DNA of 64,000 nucleotides from Diploptera punctata (lineage: Eukaryota; Arthropoda; Insecta; Blattodea; Blaberidae): NCBI GenBank assembly GCA_030220185.1, contig JASPKZ010007797.1, forward strand, positions 2,090,001-2,154,000, written 5' to 3'. Positions 32,665 through 44,329 of the stretch are shown one piece after another. The position numbers and the translations under genes are program-made. The notes below the pieces were generated by a model. It saw nothing but the letters and a program-made list of their open reading frames with translations, ran no database searches and had not been told where the DNA came from. Numbering within the stretch: position 1 is the first letter of the stretch; every line of letters starts with the position of its first letter.

Positions 32665-34133
32665 CAGGGTGAAAATTATTTAAAGTTTTAAACCGACAAA
32701 CTCTGGGAGGTTGTAGGTGACACCAAAACAAATATTTTTCCCTAATGTCATTTTTTCCTATGATGATTATTTAAACCGGTAGATAGCATATTACGCTCTT
32801 CAGTTGTCACGACTGCAACTGCTGTTGAAGATAGGAATTGTTTTGTCCACCAGTGTAGTAGTGAATTGTATCTGTTTACTAATGCAGCGATACACCTGGA
32901 GTGAGTACACTGACATGGTTGGTGCGTACTACGTAGCGCACCACAACGGACGAGCTGCACCGCGGGTTTATCAACAACAAATCCTAATCGCCGTATCCCG
33001 CATCATACGACGTTTACTGCTGTGTACCAACGTCTGCGTGAGACCGGATCATTAGCAGCTTACCTGGACAAGGACGCCGTCGCACAGTAAGAACGCTGCG
33101 ATTTGAGGAAGCTGTCCTGCAGCATGTGGAGCGAGATCCTTCAATCAGCACTCGTGCAATTGCGCGTAACATGGGGACGAATCAGACGAATGTAAGAAAC
33201 GTCCTTCATGAGCAATTCTTACATCCATTTCACTTACAGCATGTCCAAAACCTGGAACCAGTTGATTATGCACCCAGAGCACAGTTTTCGAAGTGTTATC
33301 TGGAACAGTGTCAAATGCATCATACATTTTCATCCTCTGTGTTGTTTACTGATGAAGCAACGTTCGGGCGTAATTGAGTCTTCAACATGCACAATGCGCA
33401 TGTTTGGAGTGAGGATAACCCACATGCCACAGTTACTCACGCACATCAAGTGCGGTTCTTCGTTAATGTGTGGGCCGGTGTTGTTGGGGACTGTTTAATT
33501 GGGTCATATCTCCTACCTAGGCCATTAAATGGCAGGCACTACTACAATTTTCTCACTAGAGCATTGCCAGAATTGCTGGAAGACGTCCCGCTCCCTACAA
33601 GACAACGCATGTGATTCCAACATGACGGGGCGCCGACTTATTTCAGTCGCCGTGTGCGTCGATTCTTGAACCGACGGTTTCCAGAAAAGTGGATTGGCAG
33701 AGATGGTCCTGTATGTTCCCAGATTTTTTGTGTGGGGAGAGATGCGCAACCTTGCTTACACAACTTCTGTCGCATCAGAAGAGGATCTGGTTGCCCGGAT
33801 AGTAGCAGCAGCAGGGGCAATTAACGATACTCCTGGAGTTTTTGCCCGTGTTAGACAGAACATGATCCGCCGGTGTAACTTTTGTTTACATGTGAATGGA
33901 GGCATTTTTGAACCTCTACTGTAATTTAAGTAATTGCGTTGTGTTAATGTGTTATCTCTTGGTAATAAAAAATGCAAAATTGTTTGTTGGTTTAATTAAT
34001 TTGCCGCCAGAGAAATCTTCATCTACTGGTTTAAATAATCCTCATAGGAAAAAAATGACATTAGGGAAAACTATTTGTTTTGGTGTCCCCTACAACCTCC
34101 CAGAGTTTGTCGGTTTAAATAATTTTCATCCTG
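32665..34133 (+). mobile_element. Mariner-like element 2, complete ends
   Basis: TIRs of over 100 bp start CAGGGTGAAAATTATTTAAA (left) and CAGGATGAAAATTATTTAAA (right, reversed) and share CTCTGGGAGGTTGTAGG further in. TA flanks both ends (32663-32664 and 34134-34135). Length is 1469 bp with a transposase relic inside. Confidence 0.93.
32882..33924 (+). pseudogene. Mariner-like (DD41D-type) transposase, broken
   Basis: ATG 32882 begins MQRYTWSEYTDMVGAYYVAH. After frameshifts come ERDPSISTRAIARNMGTNQT (DNA-binding part), VLFTDEATFGRN (first Asp; a TGA follows), FNMHNAHVWSEDNPHA, RFFVNVWAGVVGDCLIGSYL, FQHDGAPTYF (second Asp; another stop just before), and RRFLNRRFPEKWIGRDGPV. The segment that should carry the third Asp is deleted near 33712, joining straight to FFVWGEMRNLAYTT. 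The frame then runs clean to GGIFEPLL and stop. Without the third Asp it cannot cut DNA. Confidence 0.85.
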
Positions 34134-34154
34134 TATACTGAGGGCCAACATGCA

Positions 34155-34865
34155 ATAAGATTTTGGGACTTGAAGTAAACATTAATAAAACTAAATATAT
34201 GTCACATATCGAAGTACATTATATAATGGAAATGGACAGTTAATGACAAACGAACAAACATTTTAAAGAAGTGGCTAAATTTAAATACCAAGGGACAAAA
34301 ATAACAAATAGGAATGAGATGCACAAAGAAATTAAACATTGGCTCAATTATAGAAATGCGTGATATAATGCATTACAGCGCTTTTGTCGTCCCAACTTCT
34401 CTCAAGAAACGTTAAACTGAAAATATATAAAACTGTTATTTTTCCAGATATTTGGATGCGAAACATTGACTCTTACTTTAAGAGACGTAAACGATTACGA
34501 GTATTTGAATAAAGTTATTAGGACAAATTTCAGACCAAAGAGAGGTAAACAGACAGACGAATAGAGAAGACTACATAACATTGAGCTACATGATATTTAT
34601 ATTAAACCAGATATAATAACAACAACAACAGGTTAGTCACTTATACTGCCATGGGCAGGACATGTGGTGCTAATGGGAAATGGAAGAGGGACTTGGAAAC
34701 TCCTTGTAGGAAAACTAGAAGGTAAGCACAAACAACCAATAGATAGAGCAAGAATGAGATGGGAGAATAACATTAACCATGATTTGAGAGCAGTAATTTA
34801 TTATACAGGGGATGATTGTAAAACATTAGCTCAGGAACTTTAGAGTTCCATAGTGCCAGTAGTGC
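34155..34865 (+). mobile_element. LINE family A, C-terminal part and 3' end
   Basis: Begins LGLEVNINKTKYM-like and ends TAGTGCCAGTAGTGC. Heavily mutated; it starts about 20 bp from the mariner element. Confidence 0.82.
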
Positions 34866-35085
34866 ATGAAAAAGAATTAAAAACTTGAATAGTGAGAGAT
34901 ATGGTACGGAAGAGGCAGGCTTGGAGTACAGACGCACAGACGATGAGTGAATCGTGTTGATAACGCGTGCTTTGTGAGCTTCAGATCGATGTGAAACGGG
35001 CTCTGCAATCTGCGAACCGTGTAACACCACTAGGAGTGCCCATATCTAATTTAATAAGGAGGCACTGATTATTATTGGTAAACGT

Positions 35086-35087
<2 letters not shown>
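34866..35087. other. Non-coding spacer
   Basis: Nothing recognised. Confidence 0.4.
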
Positions 35088-35161
<74 letters not shown>

Positions 35162-35162
35162 G
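35088..35162. repeat. (AAT)n microsatellite
   Basis: Trinucleotide run immediately left of repeat R copy 2. Confidence 0.95.
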
Positions 35163-35179
35163 TGACAACAATAGTAATC

Positions 35180-35386
35180 ATGACTATTTAACTCATGCTC
35201 CAAATGGGAGTCAATGACCAATCACGTTCCAAAGATTTTTTATTTACAACCAATCACAGTCGTGTTTCGCCTAGAATTTACCAACTGAAGTTTATCATAA
35301 TAAAGAAAACACTTCTTTTTTAACATTCTGAATAGGTCATAGCATTATTTTGCAGTGACTGACCCACTAAGAAATACGGCTACCAG

Positions 35387-35448
<62 letters not shown>

Positions 35449-35939
35449 GTGCATGAATGTCAACACATACCACATGCGGGAGTTAATATAAAAACATTTG
35501 TAGCAATTGATTATACCACCAAAAAAAGAAACCATTGTTTGCACTTTCTTTAATGTATTTTTTCCCAGAAAAATATAATTGTCATATTTACATCATAGCA
35601 CATCAGAAATTAATTAATATACAGTTTGGTGTGTTTCATTTTTTCTCCACTAGAGTGCATTTTTACAATATTGCTTTCCTTTGGCAATTAATAATATGCT
35701 CTGGTTGCAGTGATGAACAAAAGAAGCAAATAAAGCGTAGCAATCGTTTCTCATTTGTTTTCAAACATCGCCGTTTACATTAAATATATACATATTTTAA
35801 AATAACTATATTTAAATAATGATTTGTGAGTAAACAAATGCCACTCTTGATTTCCAAATTCTCTAGATAAATTCACTCCTCACTTCGTTAGTCGTGAATT
35901 TATCGATAATTTGGAAATCACTCGTGGCATTACTTATGA
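35180..35939 (+). repeat. Unnamed interspersed repeat R, copy 2
   Basis: Starts ATGACTATTTAACTCATGC and ends CGTGGCATTACTTATGA. It has gained a TA microsatellite at 35390-35445 relative to copy 1, and near the 3' end holds a palindrome GATTTCCAAATT...AATTTGGAAATC. Confidence 0.82.
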
Positions 35940-35944
35940 TAATA

Positions 35945-35946
35945 GC

Positions 35947-36039
<93 letters not shown>

Positions 36040-36056
36040 TATACTACTACTAGCAC

Positions 36057-36093
<37 letters not shown>
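35945..36093. repeat. (AAT)n microsatellite, interrupted
   Basis: Two AAT blocks separated by about 20 bp; it begins directly at the 3' end of repeat R. Confidence 0.95.
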
Positions 36094-36096
<3 letters not shown>

Positions 36097-36104
36097 ATTT
36101 TTTT

Positions 36105-36545
36105 TATATACAGATTTTGAATGTTTACGCATCTTTCTGTGCCTGAAGTTTTATTTTCCTTCTCCACTCGTCTCTATCCATCCACTCCATATCCTCCAGT
36201 CCTTTTGATCTCATTCCAGTTCTTATTTCTTGCATCCACGAGTTTCGATGTCTTCCTTTCCTTTTTCTTCCAAGTGGACACCATTCCAAGTTTTTCTGGG
36301 TAATCTTTCTCCTTGCATTCGTCGTACATGGCCCATACCAGTTTAATTGCTTGTAACTTATATAATCTACTATTGAATATCTATTTTCGTTTTATCTCGT
36401 ATGACAGTATCTCTTATTATTTTCTAATTTTGAACATCTTGCTGCTCTCCTCAAAAAATCCATTTCCACCGACATAAGTTTTTGTTAAATTTCCAAACTT
36501 CAGCTCCATATGCGACAGTACTTCTCACTAGTGAATTATATATTT
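36105..36545 (-). mobile_element. LINE family B, 3' half of the C-terminal domain
   Basis: Antisense of the family B end, same termini as 8782 and 23938, reaching further upstream to the region encoding the KTYVGGNGFFEESSK-like segment. Abuts an AAT run. Confidence 0.82.
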
Positions 36546-36559
36546 ATAAACAAAATAAT

Positions 36560-36830
36560 AATAATAATAATAATATTTTTAGGAATAATCCACAGTACAG
36601 TATTTCTCCTTCAACCCAAAGTGATTTGTCGCCAAAGCTTCCTGTCTAAAGCATCTTGTTCCCTCAAATCTCTAGCTTCCATACTTATTCCCACTCCATC
36701 TATTCAACGTTCTCTAGGTTTGCCTCTTCCACTTTTTCCATTAGCTTTCCAATCAAGGATCTTCTTTGGTATTCTATCTTCTTGCATTCTTATGAGGTGT
36801 CCACACCATTTCAAACTTTTTCATATATTT
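36560..36830 (-). mobile_element. LINE, another lineage, 3' fragment
   Basis: Minus strand: KWCGHLIRMQEDRIPKKILD, then GRGKPRERWMDGVGISMEAR, the usual RTE-type C-terminal end. A related fragment is at 49650-49830. Confidence 0.7.
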
Positions 36831-36863
36831 TTTAATTTTTTTCTATTTTTAATTAATTAATAA

Positions 36864-36974
<111 letters not shown>

Positions 36975-36984
36975 TTATATTTGA

Positions 36985-37165
36985 TGCTAGCAGTTTGTCA
37001 TTACGACATTTCTGTTATTCTCTCCTGGCATCGGCGTATTATAACCCAGTTCGAAGTTGGGGCGCCTGGAAAGCGGGGGTTACGATGCCCCTATGATGAT
37101 GTGTGATGATTGTAATGATCCGCCAGGAGAGGCCTTAATCCCACACTTAATCTAATGATAATTAT
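36985..37165 (-). repeat. SINE family S2, 3' two thirds
   Basis: Minus-strand match to 2330-2512. The AAT run at its 3' end could derive from its AATAAA-type tail. Confidence 0.8.
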
Positions 37166-37689
37166 TATGACTATTTAACTCATAGACCGATAATTGTGCC
37201 TCTTCCTGTTGGTAACCGTGCCTCCTCCTCCTCTTCGTAATGAGAGATATCTCCGCAAATTAACTTCTTTGACAAGAAATGCCAAAAGAAAACAACTTAA
37301 AATATTACCAAAAGAAGTTAGTTCTGTTGCTCTAAAAAAAAATTAAATGGTGTATAATAAATCTGCATTATTGTTAATAGTTATTTCTCATACAATCATC
37401 TGTTGTCGATTTTCCCAAGCCCAAAGAGATTTAACAGTAAAGATATGCTATTTATAACTATACAGCCGGCTTACAAATCGCCCGGAAGTAAGATCGGAAT
37501 ACATAATTTCACATTTGGTAAATAGTAAACATTATAATTATTTTTAGCTTCTGATGTTGTATTATTCGCTAAATAGTCACTCCAAATCCAACGCGATGTT
37601 GAGTATTTTCAGAAAAACACAATATCTTATTAGATTACTGTTGATAATTATAATAATGATGATAATAATAATATTCTATCTTCAAGCCA
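37166..37689. other. Non-coding, nothing recognised
   Basis: No frame or repeat family identified. Confidence 0.4.
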
Positions 37690-38100
37690 CAGTTAGTCCA
37701 AAAGCATTCAAGACTGAAAGTGTATAAAACACTGGCTCTTCCAACTCTTTTGTATGGTAGCGAAGTATGGACGTTGAAACAGAAGGATATACAGAGACTT
37801 AGATCTGCTGAAATGAGATATCTTCGGAGGACTGCAGGATGCACACTACTAGATACAAAAAAAAATGAAGACATCTTAGAAGAATTACACATGGAATCTT
37901 TAGAAAACAAAATTTCTGAATATAAGTCAAGATGGATACAACATGTTCATCGAATGGAAGATCACAAAATACCCAAACTAACCTGCAGGAAGAAGAAGAC
38001 CAGGACGTCCACTCAAAAGACTTCTGGATGGTGTTTCTCTTGAGGCCGAAACAGGTCAACAAATGGCCTAAATTCGTGAATGTACTATGATGATGATGAT
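37690..38100 (+). mobile_element. RTE-type LINE family C, C-terminal domain and 3' end
   Basis: Clean frame LKVYKTLALPTLLYGSEVWT ... AEMRYLRRTAGCTLLDTKKN ... KSRWIQHVHRMEDHKIPK, then a shift into RPGRPLKRLLDG. The 3' end has hairpin AGGTC..GGCCT (38053-38069) and a GATGATGAT tail. Confidence 0.85.
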
Positions 38101-38129
38101 AATAATAATATTAATGATCATAATAATTA

Positions 38130-38560
38130 TCATAATAATGCTAATTCTATTATTTAACATTTTTCAATTCTATTATTTTAACACAGTTCCAATAATGGAT
38201 CATATTATGATTTATAACGATATTGTGAAAAGAAAAATGAATGTCTGAACCAAATATAGATATTTCTAAACGAAGCCAGCCGCTGACGATGGTAGTAACA
38301 CCTACCTGACAGCGGACGAAACGAGAATTATAGATTTATATATATGTGGAAGGAATTGTTAATGTATGTGTCACGTTTCGAATGGTGTAGTGGGCTGCAC
38401 ACTAACCTGGAGAACTAGAGGTCCATGGTTCGATTCCTGGTTCAGACATTAATTTTTCTTTTCACAATACCGTTATAATATTATAATATGATCCATCATT
38501 GGAACTGTGTTAAAATAACAGTATGGGAAAATGTTAAATAACATCGTTTACTGCTTATAA
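38130..38560 (+). repeat. Inverted-repeat unit containing tRNA-like module T3
   Basis: Two arms of about 100 bp (38145-38252 and 38440-38550) are inverted copies of each other. The right arm is preceded by a tRNA-like stretch with TGGTGTAGTGGGCTGC and GGTTCGATTCCTGG, ending TTCAGACATTAATTTTTCTT. Fold-back structure; no coding. Confidence 0.65.
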
Positions 38561-38589
38561 AAGTAGTGGTATAAAATTCTCAAATATAT

Positions 38590-38790
38590 ATACTTCTAAA
38601 CGAAGCCGGCCGCTGGCGATGGTAGTGACTTCTACCTGACAGCGGACGAAACGAGAATTATAGATTTGTATATATGGAAGGAATTGTGATTGTTTGTGCC
38701 AAGTCTCGAATGGTGTAGTGGGTTGCACACTAGTCTGGAGAACTAAAGGTCCACGGCTCGATTCCTGGTTCAGACATTTTTTTTTCACAA
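38590..38790 (+). repeat. Direct duplicate of the T3 core (T4)
   Basis: Repeats 38265-38465 with about 10% differences: AACGAAGCCGGCCGCTGGCG, GACAGCGGACGAAACGAGAA, the tRNA-like head, and a shorter T-rich tail. Confidence 0.8.
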
Positions 38791-38811
38791 TGTCGCTAAT
38801 TCTATTGATAA

Positions 38812-39027
38812 TAAGTCCACCGCTGTGTTCTCGAGGTAGCGTGCTGCCTTGTCACGCTGAGGGCCCGGGTTTGATCCCCGGTCGGGGTAGTTTTTCTTGG
38901 TGAGGTTTTATCGGGGTTTTTCCTCGACTGTAAGACAGATGTCAGGAAAACTTTAAGGCCCAAACGGTCCCCGAAATCATATGGCCATCATCATCATCAT
39001 CATCATCATCATCATTAACATCATCAT

Positions 39028-39062
<35 letters not shown>

Positions 39063-39182
39063 TCATTGGTGTGGAAAGCAACGGGAAGCTACCACACCTA
39101 CAATTCCCTAGTAAAGCTGCAAGCATAGCATGAAAATGCTATGATTGCAGTGAAGGACCTGCCTTCGGGCAGAATTACTATG
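38812..39182 (+). repeat. SINE family S1, full length
   Basis: Head GTCCACCGCTGTGTTCTCGA, B-box GGGTTTGATCCCCGG, an expanded internal CAT/ATC run (about 38985-39060), tail ATGGATGGAT. Confidence 0.9.
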
Positions 39183-39184
39183 GA

Positions 39185-39690
39185 TGGATTGATAATAACT
39201 CACTGGCACTACCGAACTCGGTGGTTAATGGCCGCGCGGATATAAGTTCTCCATACATCCCATCCCCAGTTATCTTTGTCCGATCATTCTCTGTATAATT
39301 TACCTTCCTAAAATCGTGGTTAACCTTAAATTCGCAATGTATCCTATAGGGTACATCAGTTGTTTTAATTTTTGTAATGATTTTAATAAACCAGAAGAAA
39401 GCTAACGATAAGACATTACTGAAAGGTGTGTGGAAATACACAATATACATAATACTAACAGTTATTCACGATTTCGTTTTCAGCGCGGTCCACAATATTT
39501 AAATAACTGATACGAGAAATTACTGTTTTGCCAATTTAAGGGTTTTATTCTTCCGTCTTATTTTTGACTTGCCAACTGGGTGCTTTCCCTCTGGTTATTC
39601 TACAAGGAATTTTCATGGTCTTCTTTCTTTCCGCATTACTGCCACATGTCCTGCCCATCGCAATCTAGGAGATTTAACCTTTGGGAATTT
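39185..39690 (-). mobile_element. LINE family A, 3' end, interrupted
   Basis: 3' end at 39190-39328, then about 200 bp of unrelated sequence (39330-39535), then the upstream LINE part (39540-39690, CQLGAFPLVIL-type antisense). The insert has no recognised identity. Confidence 0.75.
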
Positions 39691-39704
39691 CTTAACCTAG
39701 CTTA

Positions 39705-39962
39705 TTTAGTTACGCTTATTTGCCCATAGTTGTCAACGAGTGACATGTGGTTAGCACATCGCCTCAATGAGATATCTAGTAGGCAACATTATTTGGATGG
39801 ATGAAGGTCGGTTAAATTTGGCACAGAGGTCTTCTTATTTAGGCTTAAGGTCGTTTTACGAGTCTAAAAATCTTCAGATTCGGGATCAACAGCTTAAAGT
39901 CCCTCTTCGAGAACTTGTCCCTTGGATGTTTCTATCCTAAAAATCCATCTAACCTGGCCGGG
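39705..39962 (-). repeat. SINE family S4, head replaced by AAT run
   Basis: Matches 5925-6165 on the minus strand. The B-box side ends at CCTGGCCGGGT, where the AAT array begins. Confidence 0.7.
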
Positions 39963-39964
39963 TG

Positions 39965-40046
<82 letters not shown>

Positions 40047-40049
40047 TTA

Positions 40050-40109
<60 letters not shown>

Positions 40110-40110
40110 C
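39965..40110. repeat. (AAT)n followed by (ATT)n, palindromic
   Basis: About 80 bp of AAT units joined at 40046 to about 64 bp of ATT units, so the block is one long inverted repeat. Confidence 0.95.
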
Positions 40111-40194
40111 GGTATCATTTGAGAATCGTATTAGGAAGTCGTAGTTCCTAGTAATCTGACTTAACTTTTTTTCCACCCAGTGATATATATATAT

Positions 40195-40830
40195 ATATCC
40201 GAGGAATTAGAAATAAATAGAACAAAGATTAAAACAGTAGAATATTTTAAGTATTTGGGATCAATAATTCAAAAAGATGGATCATCGGAATTCGACATCG
40301 AAAAATGAACAATAGAGACAAAGAAAGTTATTGGCATTTTAAATTCTATTTTATGAAGTAAGCATATAATCAAGAGGACTAAATTATTAATATATAACAC
40401 AATTGTACTTTATTATATGATGCAGAAACATGGACGTTGAAGGAAAAACACAGAAATAAATTATTAGCTACAGAAATGGAGTTTTTAAGAAGATCGGCAA
40501 GAATATCAAAATTAAATAAATAAAAAATAATACAATAAGAGAAATAATGAATGTAGAAAAGGATATTGTACAATAGATTGAAGAAATCCAACTGAGATTG
40601 TATGGACATATAATGAGAAGAAGGGACACATAAACAAACAAAGAAGTATTGAAATAGATACGTCCTGGAAAAGGAAAACGTGGTAGACCAAAGCCAACGT
40701 GGATAAAGGGAAGTCAAGACAACATGAAGAAGAAAAATATGACAGAAGCAGACACTCAAGACCGGGAAGTGTGGAAGAAAAAAATGGTATATTTTGGTAA
40801 AGGATACCTGTGTAAATAACAGAAACAATC
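40195..40830 (+). mobile_element. RTE-type LINE family D, C-terminal part
   Basis: Translation starts EELEINRTKIKTVEYFKYLG then SIIQKDGSSEFDIEK and decays into stops, ending near the CRPRPGK-type tail. FKYLG is the usual block just after the RT domain. Confidence 0.75.
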
Positions 40831-41589
40831 CTGAATAAAAAAATACACACACATACACATATAGTCGCTAAATGTGCATCGGTCGGTAAGAGACATTTGC
40901 CCAATCAGCATCATGAGGTTTTTTTAGCTGTAATAAGAAACCGCTTCAGGTTGAGAAAACCAGCTATAACGGCTAGAAAACCAGCTATAACGGCTGGGGA
41001 ATCCGACATGTTCACCAGATGTCGTCATATTAGCTGGTTTAACATCCATCTTTGTCATTAGTACACAGTATGGCAGTTGGTAGGGCAAGGCTCTTGTATG
41101 TTGTTGCGGGATGGAGAGATAGAGAAATAAATGTCTGGTTTTTATTTAAACATGCCTTTCCCTATTTTTAACAGCATAATATATATGTTTGAGACGCTGT
41201 AACATCTTGTGTGGAAAGCTGTATGTGTAAAACATGGAGAAAGTAGTGCTTGCACATTACGCAGATTGAGGGAGTAACGTTTTGCTGGAATGACCGGGCA
41301 AGAGGAGATTGTTGTTGTCACAACCAGATGGCTCTGCATCTCAGTTCACGCTGTTTTAATTATATTCCTGTAGCACGGAAATATCTCGCTCCCTTTTCAT
41401 TACGAACAAATTTAAATGCGATATGCAACAACATATTCCGCTTTAAAACTCGCATTTGTGAACCTTAAAGCAACGATTCCCAACCTGTGTGTTGCGCAGC
41501 TCTATGTCGTCATAGCATTGGAATTAGTAAATAAATCTTATGATATCAAGATAATCACTTATTTAATGGGTGTAGGGAATAACACTATG
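40831..41589. other. Non-coding, nothing recognised
   Basis: Includes a tandem pair of an 18-20 bp unit (AAAACCAGCTATAACGGCT) at 40957-40996. Confidence 0.4.
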
Positions 41590-41768
41590 AGGTTTCTTTT
41601 AATTATTGTGAGTTGGTTACTGTGACTCACCTCATTTTTCTTGATTTTTTTTGCAGACCTGGTTTCGTAACTTTTCGCGACATTGTCGATGCTTCCAACT
41701 GTCGTTTTGGGGTTGTCCATCCTGTAAGGCGATTTCTGCTCCCTCTGCTGGCTGACCGATGAACTAAA
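41590..41768 (+). repeat. Left copy of inverted repeat Q
   Basis: About 180 bp with TTTTTTTTGCAGACCTGG and GTTGTCCATCCTGTAAGGCG. Inverted partner at 42665-42842. A LINE lies between them. Confidence 0.8.
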
Positions 41769-42527
41769 AACTAACTAACTCACTGGCACTATCGAACCCG
41801 TAGGTTCATGGCCGCGCGGACATAAGCTCTCCATACATCCCTATCCTGAGCCAATGTTTTTCAATCATCCCCTGTGTAATCTACTTCCCTCAAATCATAG
41901 TTAATGTTATTCTCCCACCTCATTCTTGGTCTATCAACTGGGCGTTTTCCCTCTGGTTTTCGTACAAGAATCTTCCATGCACGTCTTTCATTCCCCATTC
42001 GTGCCACATGTCTGCCCATCGCAGTCTACGAGACTTAACTGTTCTCATTATATCTGGCTTCCTATAAAGACCATGTAATTCACTGTTAAGCACTCTTCTA
42101 AATTCACCAGTCTGTTCATCTCTCTTTGGTCCAAAAATTTTCCTGACAACTTTATTCTCAAATACTCGTAATCTCCTTTCATGCCTTAAAGTAAGAGTCC
42201 ATGTTTCGCATCCATATAATGTAACTGGTAGAATAATAGTTTTATATATTTTCAGTTTAACATTTTTTGAAAGGAGTTGGGAAGTCAAGAGTCTCTGCAA
42301 TGCATAATAGCACGCATTTCCAGAATTGAGCCTATGTTTAATTTCCTTGTGCATTTCATTCCTGTTTGTGATTATAGTTCCTAGGTATTTGAATTCAGCC
42401 ACTTCCTTAAAATTTCCCTCATTTGTCATTAGCCGTCCATTTGCATTATAGAATGTATTTTTATGTGTGACCATATATTTAGTTTAATGATATTTTCTTC
42501 CAGTCCCAATTTCTTAGCGTTACTCAG

Positions 42528-42565
<38 letters not shown>

Positions 42566-42625
42566 TTGTGTGTGTGTGTGTGTGTGTGTTGGCCTTTAGT
42601 ATCTCCTCAATTTTCTTTTTCTTTT
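41769..42625 (-). mobile_element. LINE family A, long C-terminal part and 3' end
   Basis: Minus-strand frame VTHKNTFYNANGRLMTNEGN, FKEVAEFKYLGTIITNRNEM, NSGNACYYALQRLL, ILPVTLYGCETWTL, FENKVVRKIFGPKRDEQT, with one shift near 42010. Tail AACTAACTAACTCACTGG. The 5' side runs through the GT array at 42530-42590 to a TTTAGTATCTCC block that matches LINE sequence near 44370-44410. Confidence 0.9.
42530..42590. repeat. (GT)n microsatellite inside LINE A
   Basis: GT run with one interruption (GGTT). It sits exactly where other family A copies have a short CACGCACACAC-type seed. Confidence 0.95.
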
Positions 42626-42664
42626 TCTCTGGGAACCATGAATTTTGAAATTCCCGGAGAAAAA

Positions 42665-42842
42665 AAAAAGATTTGGAAGTTTATCGGTCAGCCAGCAGAA
42701 GGAGCAGAAATCAACTTACAGGATGGACAACCGCAAAACGACAGTTGGAATGCATCGACAATGTCGCGCAAAAGCGACGAAACCAGGTCTGCATAAAAAT
42801 CAAGAAATATGAGGTGAGTCAAAATAACCAACTCATAATGAT
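42665..42842 (-). repeat. Right copy of inverted repeat Q
   Basis: Reverse complement of 41590-41768 with small differences. In this orientation it shows a pyrimidine tract plus GCAG and, 70 bases later, CTGTAAGT, so it resembles a small exon with splice sites. Confidence 0.8.
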
Positions 42843-42904
42843 TAACAGCATTTCTATTCCTTGTATTTTATATTCTCACGATCTGTTGCGCAGAAGTTTT
42901 GATT

Positions 42905-43012
42905 ACAGAAAATGAGGTCCCGTATTCAATTCCCGGTCTGACGACATGTTTTTTTAATTGATCGTTCTTTGTTTGGAATTTAGATTAAGTTTAGTTTAAG
43001 GGGACCGACTGG
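42905..43012 (+). repeat. SINE family S2, internal fragment
   Basis: From GAGGTCCCGTATTCAATTCC (degraded B-box) to GGAATTTAGATTAAG. Both ends missing. Confidence 0.65.
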
Positions 43013-44329
43013 TGAAAATGTTGAAAAAAAATGGCAAAAAATGGATTCTTTGTTTATTTGCTTTTTAATAACTCTGGTTCATTAGGGTAATTTTCATGTA
43101 AAAATTGGGATGTGGTAGGTTTTATGTCTCTCACAATTCTACACTTACACTCTTATGCCACTGATGCACTAAACACTTGTAAACGCGTTTTGTACTGTTT
43201 TAAACATTTTCCAATGATCTTCAAGCTTTCTTCATATTTATTCATTATATTTTATATTTATATATTTACATAAAACATGATCGTGGATAAATGACTTGCT
43301 TGCTACTTTCCCATGTTGTTCCACCGTTGCCACTATTTGAAAATAATTTGAAATCATATTTAGTGTTAGTGTACGTAAAATTAGTTTATAGTTCATTAAA
43401 TAGTATGCATGTAAATTGCTGTGTTACGTTAGGAAATGGGAAGTTGGTTTACGTCCATTTTTTAAAGCATTTGGGAATAAATAATATGCATGTAAATTGT
43501 TTTCTTTAGTTAGAAAATGGCAAGTTAGTTAACGTCCATTTTTTTTTTTACATTTGGAAATTTATTCCCAAAGTTGGTAACGCCGACTGCAGAGCCATCT
43601 ACCGGAAGCTATATTAACCATTACGGCAATTCCCACAACTCGCGCATGCGCACTGCGATTCTGTGGAACAGAAAAATTCGTCTGAGACATATAACCGACT
43701 TTTTCCAAAAATTTTTATTGTAGGAGCAAGATGACTCATTGGCGTAAGAAATTAAATACCCTTGCACGTATGGTCAGCATTACTAGTTAAAATTTAGTAT
43801 GCCTTTTTTCTGTTTCCATTTTTTTGACATTTTCCAAAACTTGAAATACTCCTTACGATACAATTTTTTCGCTATCAAAGTGAAATTCTATGGTTAGACT
43901 CTCCATTAAATGCTAATTCAAATTTGCTATGCAGTTACTAGTGTAAGACACAAGTGTTCTTTTAAATTGAGATGGAAAAAATAATACGAGTGATAAAAAT
44001 ATGTTTTTTTTTTCAAAAATGAAGAATAAGCAGTATTCCTCCATTATGAATATTTTTTGCACAGCAAACGTGTTTAGTGGAATCATAAAGACTCTGAATC
44101 TCAAATTTCAACAGAGAATATTTAAAAATGCATTGTAAGGAGCATTTTTTAGAAAATATTTTAAAAAATAGTTTACAAAATCATAATTCTGAAATTATTC
44201 TAATTATAAACACCGTCAGAGAAACGCTTCTATAAGCACATAATGAATGTGATAAAAATTTCAAAACAATCAGATGGAAACTAAAAGAAATTTGAAATTC
44301 ACCATTCGGTCCCTTTAAGGACTCTCCGG
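43013..44329. other. Gene-free stretch
   Basis: No gene. A tandem pair of about 100 bp lies at 43395-43545 (both contain TATGCATGTAAATTG and AACGTCCATTTTTT or ACGTCCATTTTTT). Confidence 0.45.

Noticed and set aside
35863..36208. Poly-Asn, poly-Ile and poly-Tyr frames (also at 39915-40176 and 59258-59543)
   Set aside because: Translations of AAT/ATT microsatellites.
40379..40904. Long minus-strand frames rich in Phe/Ser/Leu
   Set aside because: They are the antisense of a plus-strand LINE C-terminal region.
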